From Candidatus Dojkabacteria bacterium (GTDB taxonomy: Bacteria; Patescibacteriota; Dojkabacteria; JAOAGR01), in the NCBI GenBank assembly GCA_026415655.1, contig JAOAGR010000001.1, positions 1 to 60,616 on the forward strand: 60,616 nt of DNA, read 5' to 3'. Within the stretch, counting starts at the first letter, position 1, and each line of letters begins with the position of its first letter. The notes under the pieces were generated by a model. That model searched no databases and was not told the DNA's origin. It saw only the letters and a program-made list of their open reading frames with translations. The position numbers and the translations under genes are program-made. This document shows, piece after piece, positions 27,736 to 36,113 of this stretch.

Positions 27736-28659
27736 ATGCCTGTAAATAGTCAAAATAGTAATACTAGAGTTGTGTATCCAGGACAAAATAATGCACCTAA
27801 TCCTATGGTTAATAATCGTAGCTTACCAAATGTTTTATCTAATCAGTCCTCTAGGCAAAATAATGTAATACAGAATATACCTCCTAATCAACAAAATTCT
27901 GCACAAAATCCGCCTTTACAAAATCCACAAAGACAGAATCTTAACGTAAATCAGAATCGTTTTCAGGCAAACAATAACCAAGTATTGCCTCAGAATAAAA
28001 ATATCTCATTTGATCAGAAATTTGTAAACCAATCTGGTCCACAAAACACTAATGTTAATATTCAACAAACAAATCAAAATAGACAGAATATTCAGTCGCA
28101 GCAATCTATACCAAGATCAAATATCATTCAACAAGGGAATTTAGATCCTATTAATCCTAAATCTAATAACTCACAGATTCAAACTTCCAGATCAGAGTTT
28201 GAAAATATAAATCAGGCTTTGAATGTAGATTTAAATTTAGATGAAATAGCAAAAATCAACGAGGCAAGACAAATTATAGAAGAGGAAGAAAGTAAAACTG
28301 GCAGTTCAGAATTACAATTAAAATCATCGTCTAGGGATACCTATAAAGTTTTAAATCTGTGCTTGTATGTGGTTCCATTAGTAGCGTATGTTGTCCTAAT
28401 CTCTCGCTCTATTAAAGACGAGGATGTGATGTGGCACGCAAAGCAAAGTGGAATTGCTCAACTATTTTGGTATGGTATTTTGATAGGCCTTTCTGTATTA
28501 AATTTACCACGACTTGGATTTATTGAATTCGTACCGTTTTGGAATTTGATCGCATATTCAGCCTTAGTGGTTGCCGGATGGAATGCATATAATGGCATCA
28601 GATGGCCAATACCTTTGGTGTTTGAAATTTTTGGCTGGATTTATAATAGGGAAGAATAA
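27736..28659 (+). CDS. N/Q-rich protein with C-terminal Tic20/DUF4870-like membrane domain
   Basis: A 307-residue protein. About 190 N-terminal residues are extremely rich in Asn and Gln, like a prion-type low-complexity region. The C-terminal 100 residues have three to four helices with the DVMWHAKQSGIAQLFWYGI segment typical of DUF4870/Tic20-like proteins and a final GWIYNREE. Seven bases downstream of the PilM-LytR_C gene, so probably cotranscribed. Function unknown. Confidence 0.6.
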   Translation: MPVNSQNSNTRVVYPGQNNAPNPMVNNRSLPNVLSNQSSRQNNVIQNIPPNQQNSAQNPPLQNPQRQNLNVNQNRFQANNNQVLPQNKNISFDQKFVNQSGPQNTNVNIQQTNQNRQNIQSQQSIPRSNIIQQGNLDPINPKSNNSQIQTSRSEFENINQALNVDLNLDEIAKINEARQIIEEEESKTGSSELQLKSSSRDTYKVLNLCLYVVPLVAYVVLISRSIKDEDVMWHAKQSGIAQLFWYGILIGLSVLNLPRLGFIEFVPFWNLIAYSALVVAGWNAYNGIRWPIPLVFEIFGWIYNREE

Positions 28660-28662
28660 TAT

Positions 28663-30540
28663 TTAGCGACAGAATTTTTTCTCTAAATCATCAAATGGTA
28701 TTTCATAAATTATTGGTCTACCATGAGGGCAAGAATAAGGATTTTCACAAGATAATAATTTGTTTATTAAATCAATGATTTCTTCTTTTTTAAGCGGATC
28801 GCCAAATCTGATTGCAGTATGACAAGCCATTGTGGCAGCTATTTTTTTGATTGATTTTTCTAAGTCGAAGTTTTCATTAAATTGGCCTATGAGTTCTTTT
28901 ATAACTTTTTTATAGTTAAAAAACTTAGTACCTGCTGGTATGGCATTTATAATAATTTTATCTTTTCCTATTATTTCTATATCAAATCCTATCTGTTTAA
29001 AAATTGGCAAATTAGTTTCTATTATTTCAATTTCCTCTATTGTAAATTCAATTACTTCTGATACAAGTAGGTTTTGCTTGTCTAGATTTTTACTTTTCAA
29101 ATATCTGATAAAGTATTCAAAAAAGTATCTCTCTGATGCTGCATGTTGGTCAATGATAACAATACTCTTTTTTGTTGATAAAACTATATAACTATTATTT
29201 ATTTGGAATACATTTGACAAGTCGTAGTCATCAAATGTTTTTTCTAATCTTTTGTATTCTAAGTTTTGGATATCTAAATTTGTATCATCTGTTTTCGTAT
29301 CATTTTGGTATGTGTTTTCTTTGATTGTATCATAAATATTTTGGTTAAATTTAATCGCTTTATCAATTAAGAAACTACTTTTTATATTTGGTTTTGCTTT
29401 AGATTGATATTCTGAAACTGATGAAGTATTTTCAGGATTGTAATAATGTTTTTCCTCGTTTTTTAAGAATTCTTCAAATTCTTGAATAGTAAAGTCAGGG
29501 TTTTTAACTTGGATATAAGTATTTGTGTTTTCAGGTTTTATTTCTGCAATAGTGTCTTTTACAAAAGACTTTAGATGATTTTTCAAAATTGTAGATATTA
29601 TATCTTTAATTATATTAAATATCTTATTTTGATCAGAAAATCTTATCTCACTTTTGCGGGGATGGACGTTAAAGTCCACTTCAGCTGGATTGATCTCTAT
29701 GAAAAGTACAAATCCAGGATAAGTATTATTCATGAGAAATGTACCATATCCTACCTGTACAGCTTTGGGTATATTTTGGTCAAATATGGGTCGATGATTG
29801 ACAAAGAGATATTGTTTTTTTTTATCAAATATTTGTTTTTTAGGAAGTGTAGTATATCCAAAAATTTTTAGTTCATTATCATAATTTAATTCAAGCCAAT
29901 GTTGTTTTTCAATTTTTGTAACATCACAAATTCTATCAATCAATTCAGATTTGGGGTATATTTTAAGATGACGATCTATTTCTATTTCAAATCTGATGTT
30001 TGGATATGAAAGGACATAACTCAAAATAACTTGCCATATAGCGATATTTTCGGTCCTCGGAGATTTTAAAAATTTTTTTCTTGCAGGTATGTTTTCAAAG
30101 AGGTTTTTTACTTTTACTATGGTTCCTTTTGTGATGGATGTTGGTGATATAGTTATCTTTCCATCATAGTGTTTTATTAAACTACCGTTTGATTCTGATT
30201 GATGTCTTGTTAATATTTCGATGTCGGATACTGCAGCAATAGAAGCTAGCGCCTCACCTCGAAATCCCATTGTGTCGATTTTTTCTAAATCATCAATTGA
30301 AGAGATCTTGGATGTAGCATGTCTTAAAAATAGTTTGTCAAAGTCTTTAGAATGGATCCCATCACCGTTATCCTCAATTTGAATTAATTCAGTACCATAT
30401 TTTAATGCTTTTATTTTTATAATATCAGCTCCTGCATCTATTGCATTTTCTATCAATTCTTTGACTACAGAGGCTGGTCTTTCTACCACTTCACCAGCAG
30501 CTATCTTATTTATTACATCTTTTGAAAGTATATTAATCAT
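28663..30540 (-). CDS. mutL: DNA mismatch repair protein MutL
   Basis: A 625-residue MutL with the GHKL ATPase motifs: IAAGEVVERPASVVKELIENAIDAGA (about residues 12-37), DNGDGI and MGFRGEALASI. The C-terminal domain keeps the endonuclease metal motif DQHAASER..FE (about residue 463) and CPHGRPI near the end, so it should nick DNA like MutL of bacteria without MutH. The linker between the halves is Asn/Asp/Lys-rich. MutS is not in this window. Its start overlaps the end of folD by eight bases. Confidence 0.93.
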   Translation of the reverse strand: MINILSKDVINKIAAGEVVERPASVVKELIENAIDAGADIIKIKALKYGTELIQIEDNGDGIHSKDFDKLFLRHATSKISSIDDLEKIDTMGFRGEALASIAAVSDIEILTRHQSESNGSLIKHYDGKITISPTSITKGTIVKVKNLFENIPARKKFLKSPRTENIAIWQVILSYVLSYPNIRFEIEIDRHLKIYPKSELIDRICDVTKIEKQHWLELNYDNELKIFGYTTLPKKQIFDKKKQYLFVNHRPIFDQNIPKAVQVGYGTFLMNNTYPGFVLFIEINPAEVDFNVHPRKSEIRFSDQNKIFNIIKDIISTILKNHLKSFVKDTIAEIKPENTNTYIQVKNPDFTIQEFEEFLKNEEKHYYNPENTSSVSEYQSKAKPNIKSSFLIDKAIKFNQNIYDTIKENTYQNDTKTDDTNLDIQNLEYKRLEKTFDDYDLSNVFQINNSYIVLSTKKSIVIIDQHAASERYFFEYFIRYLKSKNLDKQNLLVSEVIEFTIEEIEIIETNLPIFKQIGFDIEIIGKDKIIINAIPAGTKFFNYKKVIKELIGQFNENFDLEKSIKKIAATMACHTAIRFGDPLKKEEIIDLINKLLSCENPYSCPHGRPIIYEIPFDDLEKKFCR

Positions 30541-31357
30541 TTTGTAGTTTCGTTAATTCGATAAGATTATCAACTAATCCCCAAATTGTCATTGGGCCCA
30601 CCCCTCCTGGTACAGGAGTTATATTTTCTACTATATCTTTAACATTATCAAAATCAACATCACCACAAATCTTGCCATTTTCATCAAAGTTAATTCCAAC
30701 ATCTATCACTGTTTGACCTTTTCTAAAATATTTAGAAGTTAAAAATTTAGCTTTTCCAATGGCTGATATTACTATATCTGCATCTTTTGTAATTTCTTCC
30801 AAGTTATTTGTGTGTGAATGACATATAGTTACTGTGGCATTTTCTTTTAATAAAGCTATAGATAACGGTTTACCGACTAAATTACTTCTTCCGATGACAC
30901 AAACATGTTTACTAGTTAATTCAATTTTATAATATTTCAATAAATGAATAATTCCTTTTGGAGTGGCGGGATAAATTTTTGAATTATCCGTAAGAAATCT
31001 ACCAATACTGTAACTGTCTAAACAGTCAACATCCTTTTCAGGTATTATACGATCTAAAATTCTTTGTTTGTTGAGATGATCTGGTATAGGTAACTGAACT
31101 ATTATTCCATTTGTACTTTCATCAAAATTAAGTTTATTAATGATTTCAATTAATTCATGTTCTTTTATTTTAGTTGACAGGTTTATTAAATTGAAGCTGA
31201 ATCCTAATTTGGTCAGAAAAATTCTCTTAAATTTTAGATATTTTTTTGAAGATAGATTGTGCCCGATTTGTATGGCGGCTAGTGTTGGTTGAAGATTGAT
31301 ACCTTGGATAGATTTTTGTGTCAAAAATTTTTGGGCTTTTTTACCATCAAGAAGCAT
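30533..31357 (-). CDS. folD: bifunctional methylene-THF dehydrogenase/cyclohydrolase FolD
   Basis: Interconverts 5,10-methylene-, methenyl- and 10-formyl-tetrahydrofolate with NADP. Visible motifs are SSKKYLKFK (catalytic Tyr40/Lys44), GIIVQLPIP, PEKDVDCLD, ATPKGIIHLL, the nucleotide loop VIGRSNLVGKPLS, and ITPVPGGVGPMT at the end. At 274 residues it is slightly shorter than most FolD because the N-terminus is trimmed by roughly ten residues. It overlaps mutL and is likely cotranscribed with it. Confidence 0.93.
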   Translation of the reverse strand: MLLDGKKAQKFLTQKSIQGINLQPTLAAIQIGHNLSSKKYLKFKRIFLTKLGFSFNLINLSTKIKEHELIEIINKLNFDESTNGIIVQLPIPDHLNKQRILDRIIPEKDVDCLDSYSIGRFLTDNSKIYPATPKGIIHLLKYYKIELTSKHVCVIGRSNLVGKPLSIALLKENATVTICHSHTNNLEEITKDADIVISAIGKAKFLTSKYFRKGQTVIDVGINFDENGKICGDVDFDNVKDIVENITPVPGGVGPMTIWGLVDNLIELTKLQND

Positions 31358-31388
31358 AAAATTTATTTGGATTATATCATTGATGATT

Positions 31389-31586
31389 TTATTGACTGAT
31401 AATTGTTACAAAAGCTGCGGATATTATTGAAAGTGCTACTGCTGAAAGGATTATTATTGCTACTGTACGTATTAATAACTCTTTTAAATTTTTATTTAGT
31501 GATTTTTTATCAAAACTAAATATTTTTTTATTCTTAAAATAAACAGTTCTTTTATATATCTTTATTCCTAATTTCCTTTCCAACAT
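31389..31586 (-). CDS. small tail-anchored membrane protein
   Basis: A 65-residue protein with a Lys-rich N-terminus and one C-terminal helix at about residues 40-62. Fifteen bases downstream of the VirB2-like gene. No known motif; it may be an accessory part of the same membrane module. Confidence 0.45.
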   Translation of the reverse strand: MLERKLGIKIYKRTVYFKNKKIFSFDKKSLNKNLKELLIRTVAIIILSAVALSIISAAFVTIISQ

Positions 31587-31601
31587 AAGTATTTGGTTAT
31601 T

Positions 31602-32216
31602 TTATTGGCATGATCCTATACCATCACCAAAAGTTACGTCAAAAACGATCTGTTGTTGACATAGTATATTTTGTTCAGGTCTACCGTTATTGCCTAAACC
31701 TAAGACACCCACAATAATAAAAGTAATAATAAAATAGCTAAATATGCCAACAAGTATATAAATTATTGAGTTAGTAATGCCCTGCCAACCTTTTTGTTTT
31801 TGCTCGGCGTTGTCGCTTGAGGTTGATATTAATATCGTAGATTTACCCAATCCAAAGGCTGAGACAGCACCTAAAACCATATAAATAAATGTAGTAATAC
31901 GAATAATAATTGTTTCTATAATGTTGGGGCCAAGGCATGAAAGATCATACTGTTTTTGAGATGGATTAGATACGTCTACTAGTACATTACCAGATAAGGT
32001 TAAAGAAGCTTTTTTATTTTCCAACGATGAAATATAACTTTTTACAATATCTGGACAATCAGAGTCCTGAACTAATTTAACAAATTGTGGGGTAATTTCA
32101 AAGAGCTTTTCTGAATCAGCATGTAATAAGTTAGTATATGTATTTATTAAGTAGAATATTATGAATATAAAGAATATAAATTTAACCATGATTTTCATAT
32201 CTATGAATTCTAACAT
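31602..32216 (-). CDS. VirB2/TrbC-like pilin-domain membrane protein
   Basis: A 204-residue protein: signal peptide (to about residue 33, ...NLLHADS), a 70-residue extracytoplasmic part, then two helices at about residues 112-132 and 147-170. The loop between them (SDNAEQKQKGWQGITNS) and the second-helix start resemble VirB2/TrbC pilins of CPR. Cys residues in DCP, SCLG, ILCQ and SCQ suggest disulfides. It is divergent from a gene with the same C-terminal hairpin. A small tail-anchored protein follows it. Confidence 0.55.
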   Translation of the reverse strand: MLEFIDMKIMVKFIFFIFIIFYLINTYTNLLHADSEKLFEITPQFVKLVQDSDCPDIVKSYISSLENKKASLTLSGNVLVDVSNPSQKQYDLSCLGPNIIETIIIRITTFIYMVLGAVSAFGLGKSTILISTSSDNAEQKQKGWQGITNSIIYILVGIFSYFIITFIIVGVLGLGNNGRPEQNILCQQQIVFDVTFGDGIGSCQ

Positions 32217-32280
32217 TTACAGACCCAGATGTTAATACAATAGTGCTTGATTAAATATTTGATTTAAAATAAAATAAAAT

Positions 32281-33459
32281 ATGTTTCTGTTCATCAAAAA
32301 ATTTTTATTTTTCTTGGTAATAATTCTATCTTTAAGTGCAAATTTGGCATTTTCCTATTATATAAATCCTAGAACATATGCACAAACGGGTGAACCTCCA
32401 CCACCGCCTTCAGATATAGATCAAGTAGATCAATACGACGTGGTGTGTACTTATCAGAATTGTCCTTCTAATAAAATTTTTCCTTGTAGCGAGAACGTTC
32501 CAAATAGAGCTAATTATTTGTGCAGATGTCCAAAAAACAAGTGTCGTTTATCTATTTTACCATATCAAAATGACAGTGAGGCGAGGGGAAGGACTTTTGT
32601 GGCTGCTACCGTAGGCGGAATTCTTGCAGCAGTTGCAGTGGGTGTTGGTATAGTTGCGACTGGTGGGGTTGGTCTTATTCTGGGTACTTTAGGAATATTG
32701 GGTTCGGCTATAGTTGGAAGTGCTGCTGGTGCTACTGTAGGTGCTTGGACTTGGGGATTTTTCGATGATAGAATATCGGGAGTACCAACGGAATCGCTTT
32801 ACATATGCTTTGATGAGGGAACTAAGATAACACTTAAACTATTGGAATCTATAGATCAAAACAAATACGGCTTTTTTGCGGTGAAGAAGGGTGGTGTCCT
32901 TTACAATAATGAAAAAAAGACAGACGACGATCCTAATTTAGAATATGTTTTATCAACTAATTTCCGGAATGATTTTTCATCTCCTGTTGGTAATCTTGTA
33001 CCAGATGGATCCGAATGTAAACTGACATCAGATGGAAATCAAGCTTATTGGTCATTTAATGTATATAAGTTTTTGAGTGATACACAGGGAAGTGAGCAGA
33101 ATATACTGTTTAAGAATTCGACATTCTGTGAAAATCCTATACTTAGTTCTTATGATCTAAGAGGATTACCTGTGGATGGTACATTTACATTTTTTGGATG
33201 TTTACCAAATTCGATAAATGGTTTAACATCTTTTATAGTACGATTACTGGTTGGATTAAGTGTATTTATCAATTTATTGATTATTTTGATTAATGTTTCT
33301 TTTGTTCTTTCTGATCCGACGAATCCTGATTCTATTGGAGAATCACAGAAACGAATAATAAATTCAATTTTAATTTTGGGATCCATATTGTTTGGAATAT
33401 TCTTTTTGAGGATTTTTGGTATAATTCTTTTTGATCAAACGATTATATTGGGAGGATAA
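32281..33459 (+). CDS. secreted Cys-containing protein with Gly/Ala hydrophobic stretch and VirB2-like hairpin
   Basis: A 392-residue protein: signal peptide to about residue 37 (TYAQTG), a Cys-rich short domain (VCTYQNCPSNKIFPC), a Gly/Ala/Val-rich hydrophobic segment (about 107-160), an extracytoplasmic domain, then two helices (about 318-342 and 358-388) separated by LSDPTNPDSIGESQKRIINS. The hairpin matches the divergent gene at 31602. First gene of the plus-strand T4SS-like run. Function unknown. Confidence 0.55.
   Translation: MFLFIKKFLFFLVIILSLSANLAFSYYINPRTYAQTGEPPPPPSDIDQVDQYDVVCTYQNCPSNKIFPCSENVPNRANYLCRCPKNKCRLSILPYQNDSEARGRTFVAATVGGILAAVAVGVGIVATGGVGLILGTLGILGSAIVGSAAGATVGAWTWGFFDDRISGVPTESLYICFDEGTKITLKLLESIDQNKYGFFAVKKGGVLYNNEKKTDDDPNLEYVLSTNFRNDFSSPVGNLVPDGSECKLTSDGNQAYWSFNVYKFLSDTQGSEQNILFKNSTFCENPILSSYDLRGLPVDGTFTFFGCLPNSINGLTSFIVRLLVGLSVFINLLIILINVSFVLSDPTNPDSIGESQKRIINSILILGSILFGIFFLRIFGIILFDQTIILGG
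33450..33456 (+). promoter_or_regulatory. strong ribosome binding site for the VirB6-like gene
   Basis: GGGAGGA lies ten bases before ATG 33466 and overlaps the end of the previous gene. Purine-rich Shine-Dalgarno sites this clear are uncommon here; it supports the ATG and suggests high or coupled translation. Confidence 0.65.
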
Positions 33460-33465
33460 TCATAT

Positions 33466-36102
33466 ATGACAAAAATATTTTTTAAAAAAAAACTAAAGTA
33501 TATAAAAAATTCTAAATTTTTCAAACTCTTGTTTGTTCTCTTACCAGATAAAAAATTTTTTGTAAATACATTTAATTTGTTCTTAGCTTTTTTGATTTTT
33601 TTGATATTCTTTCTTATTTTTTATAGTACAGGTAGTACTCAACTAGCTAATGCCGAATCACCATTTGGCGATAAAATTGATAGTACGATGGATGGTGCCT
33701 TTTCTTATCTTACGGGATCATTCGGGGGACAAATGTTTAATTGTTATTACGCAAACACCCCGATAGGCAAAACAAGTGGAAATGATATTGATTGTGAGAC
33801 TGGAAATATAAATCCTAGTAATATACAAGCTATAATACAGGGAACATATGCAGGACCTCTATTATGGAAAGCAGATGCTGGTGCGATAGGACGTTTGGTA
33901 AATGCTACAAGAGCAGTTTCTACTGTGAGAGTTTTGAATCCTGGTGAAACAGCATTATATTATGCTAAACAAGCAAGAAACGAAGTTTATGCTCAATCTA
34001 TAGAGATACAATCTGGCCGAAACGTACTGGCACCTGTGTTTTTTCTTTATGAAACAACAAAAAATTTAGCATTGAGTATTATTGTGATTATTCTTACGGC
34101 AGGAGCTTTTAGCATATTAATATCAAATCTCACATTTTCAGAAAGTAAATTAAATATAGTACAGCTCTTTTTAAATACAGGTATCACTACCGTATTTATA
34201 CTTTTATACTACGAGATAGCAGCTATAATATATGACTTGACCGTTAATTATGGAAATGCGCTAGTTGCTGGAGTTTTAACTCCATATATAAATGCAAGGG
34301 CTGTCCTTGAAAGACTTCAACCGGGTGGTGACCTTAGTATTATGGCACTTTTTAGTACTATGTATTTTGTAGGCGTGAACGACGCCTTAATAGTTGTATT
34401 AAAATCAATTTCGTCATATTTTGAACCAGTTCTATACCAAACAGCACAAGCTACTCAATCTATACTTCCTGGTGCAACAGGATATGCACTAGGAGGAAGT
34501 GGGGTTGCCAATCTTATTTCAGCTACAGTTTCAAGTATGACAGGATTTGTTGTTGGCCTATTCATACCAGGTATAAAATATATTCTTTCAGCAAAACCTT
34601 TATTTGATACGATACTGGCTTTTATCATATTTTTTATGCAATTAAGAATATTTTTTACTCTTTTGTCCTCATTTGTTGGTTTTATATTAATGACGGGATT
34701 TGGACCCATAATGATAGTAAGTTCTGGTATAAATGAGGGTTGGGAAAATGGAATACTGCCTAAAATTAAAATGCTCATGGCTAATGGTTTAGTTTTTCCT
34801 GTAACCTTTTTCTTTATTTTGCTTGCCGCTATTACATTTAATATTCGTATGCCAGAGTCTATTATCGCTGATATGGGTGAAAACGTAAGAAAAGAACAGA
34901 TTTGTAGTTTTGATACAGCTATAAGTAATATAAATGGCGGAGCAGTCAATGAACAGGCTGATCGACTTTATTCAGACGCATATTATAGTCATAAGGTAGC
35001 TAATACTTTGAATCAAAATATATTTGATACTGTTCCTTCTTATCCTGGCTCTTGTAATACTTCTTTTGTAAGTCTCCCTTGGATGTATTTTCCCGCGCCT
35101 TTGGGTATTATTGGTCCACCATCAGAACAGCCATTGGTGGTAACTGGTTTAGTTATGACTTTTTTGGGCGTAGGATTCATAGTATTGGCTTCTCTTAGAT
35201 CATCACAGTTTGTATCAGAACTTTTGGATGTCAAGCCAGAGTTTCAATCTTTATCAGGTATAGTAGGTGATACGTTGAGAGTTGTTAAAGCAGTGCCTAC
35301 CGTAGCTACTATAACAGTACCGGTAACAGCTGGTCTAACTTCACTTGGCATTAGAGCTTTTATAGCCGGTGGCACATTTGTTGGAAAGCGTGGAATGGGA
35401 TGGTTATTTCGACTCTTGGATAACACTATTGGAAGACGTTTTACTTCTACATCTGGTGGATCTACAACACCACCATCCGGTACTGGACAGAATATCCGAC
35501 CGAGAGCAGGCTGGAGAGGTCCTGGTGATAGGCCACGGGTAGCTCCTCCTAGACGTGGTCAAGGAAGGCAAGCACAAAATTTACAACAAACACCTAATAA
35601 TCAAGCTAATAATAATAATAATCAAGCTGCAGCTAATAATCAGGCTCTCACAAGAGCAGAGAGAATATATATGGGATTACGACAATTACTTACAGGAAGT
35701 AGGAATATAGGAAGAGAGACATTAGCGGATTACTATGACGATTGGGTGAGACCGCGATCTACTGATTTAACTGGGGCCGAAGATTCAGCGACAGGTAGAC
35801 AATTGACCTATGAGGAATATGTTAATAGTTTGAGTAATAGAGTCGCTACAAGAGTAGGACGACAGGCGGGAGTCATAGGACCTAATCAGAAAACAACAAT
35901 TGCGGGTTTACCTCCTCATTTACAGAGTACTGCCTATCAACAGTTTGCAGAATCATTGCAGAGAGGAACACAAGGTATACAAAATCTTTCAAATGCTGCT
36001 ACGCAAGCAGCAAATGGTTTGAATACATTACTTAACCTCATAAATCAATTGGTTGGACGAACAGGTGAATTTTTAAAAATTATTGATACATTGGTAGGTT
36101 AA
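33466..36102 (+). CDS. VirB6/TrbL-like polytopic membrane protein of a T4SS-like system
   Basis: An 878-residue protein. After a basic N-terminus and one helix (about residues 42-63) comes an extracytoplasmic segment. Several helices follow (for example SIIVIILTAGAFSILIS at about 206 and LNTGITTVFILLYYEIAAII at about 236), in the pattern of VirB6/TrbL channel components. Gly/Arg/Pro- and Asn/Gln-rich low complexity (about 675-730) and a helical cytoplasmic tail form the end. No ATPase motif. In known T4SS, VirB6 forms the inner-membrane channel base; that role is inferred here. Confidence 0.6.
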   Translation: MTKIFFKKKLKYIKNSKFFKLLFVLLPDKKFFVNTFNLFLAFLIFLIFFLIFYSTGSTQLANAESPFGDKIDSTMDGAFSYLTGSFGGQMFNCYYANTPIGKTSGNDIDCETGNINPSNIQAIIQGTYAGPLLWKADAGAIGRLVNATRAVSTVRVLNPGETALYYAKQARNEVYAQSIEIQSGRNVLAPVFFLYETTKNLALSIIVIILTAGAFSILISNLTFSESKLNIVQLFLNTGITTVFILLYYEIAAIIYDLTVNYGNALVAGVLTPYINARAVLERLQPGGDLSIMALFSTMYFVGVNDALIVVLKSISSYFEPVLYQTAQATQSILPGATGYALGGSGVANLISATVSSMTGFVVGLFIPGIKYILSAKPLFDTILAFIIFFMQLRIFFTLLSSFVGFILMTGFGPIMIVSSGINEGWENGILPKIKMLMANGLVFPVTFFFILLAAITFNIRMPESIIADMGENVRKEQICSFDTAISNINGGAVNEQADRLYSDAYYSHKVANTLNQNIFDTVPSYPGSCNTSFVSLPWMYFPAPLGIIGPPSEQPLVVTGLVMTFLGVGFIVLASLRSSQFVSELLDVKPEFQSLSGIVGDTLRVVKAVPTVATITVPVTAGLTSLGIRAFIAGGTFVGKRGMGWLFRLLDNTIGRRFTSTSGGSTTPPSGTGQNIRPRAGWRGPGDRPRVAPPRRGQGRQAQNLQQTPNNQANNNNNQAAANNQALTRAERIYMGLRQLLTGSRNIGRETLADYYDDWVRPRSTDLTGAEDSATGRQLTYEEYVNSLSNRVATRVGRQAGVIGPNQKTTIAGLPPHLQSTAYQQFAESLQRGTQGIQNLSNAATQAANGLNTLLNLINQLVGRTGEFLKIIDTLVG

Positions 36103-36113
36103 GCTTACTATTT

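Noticed and set aside
34455-35426. Minus-strand ORFs inside the VirB6-like gene
   Set aside because: They lie wholly inside a long, membrane-protein-coding frame and show no motif or independent start signal.
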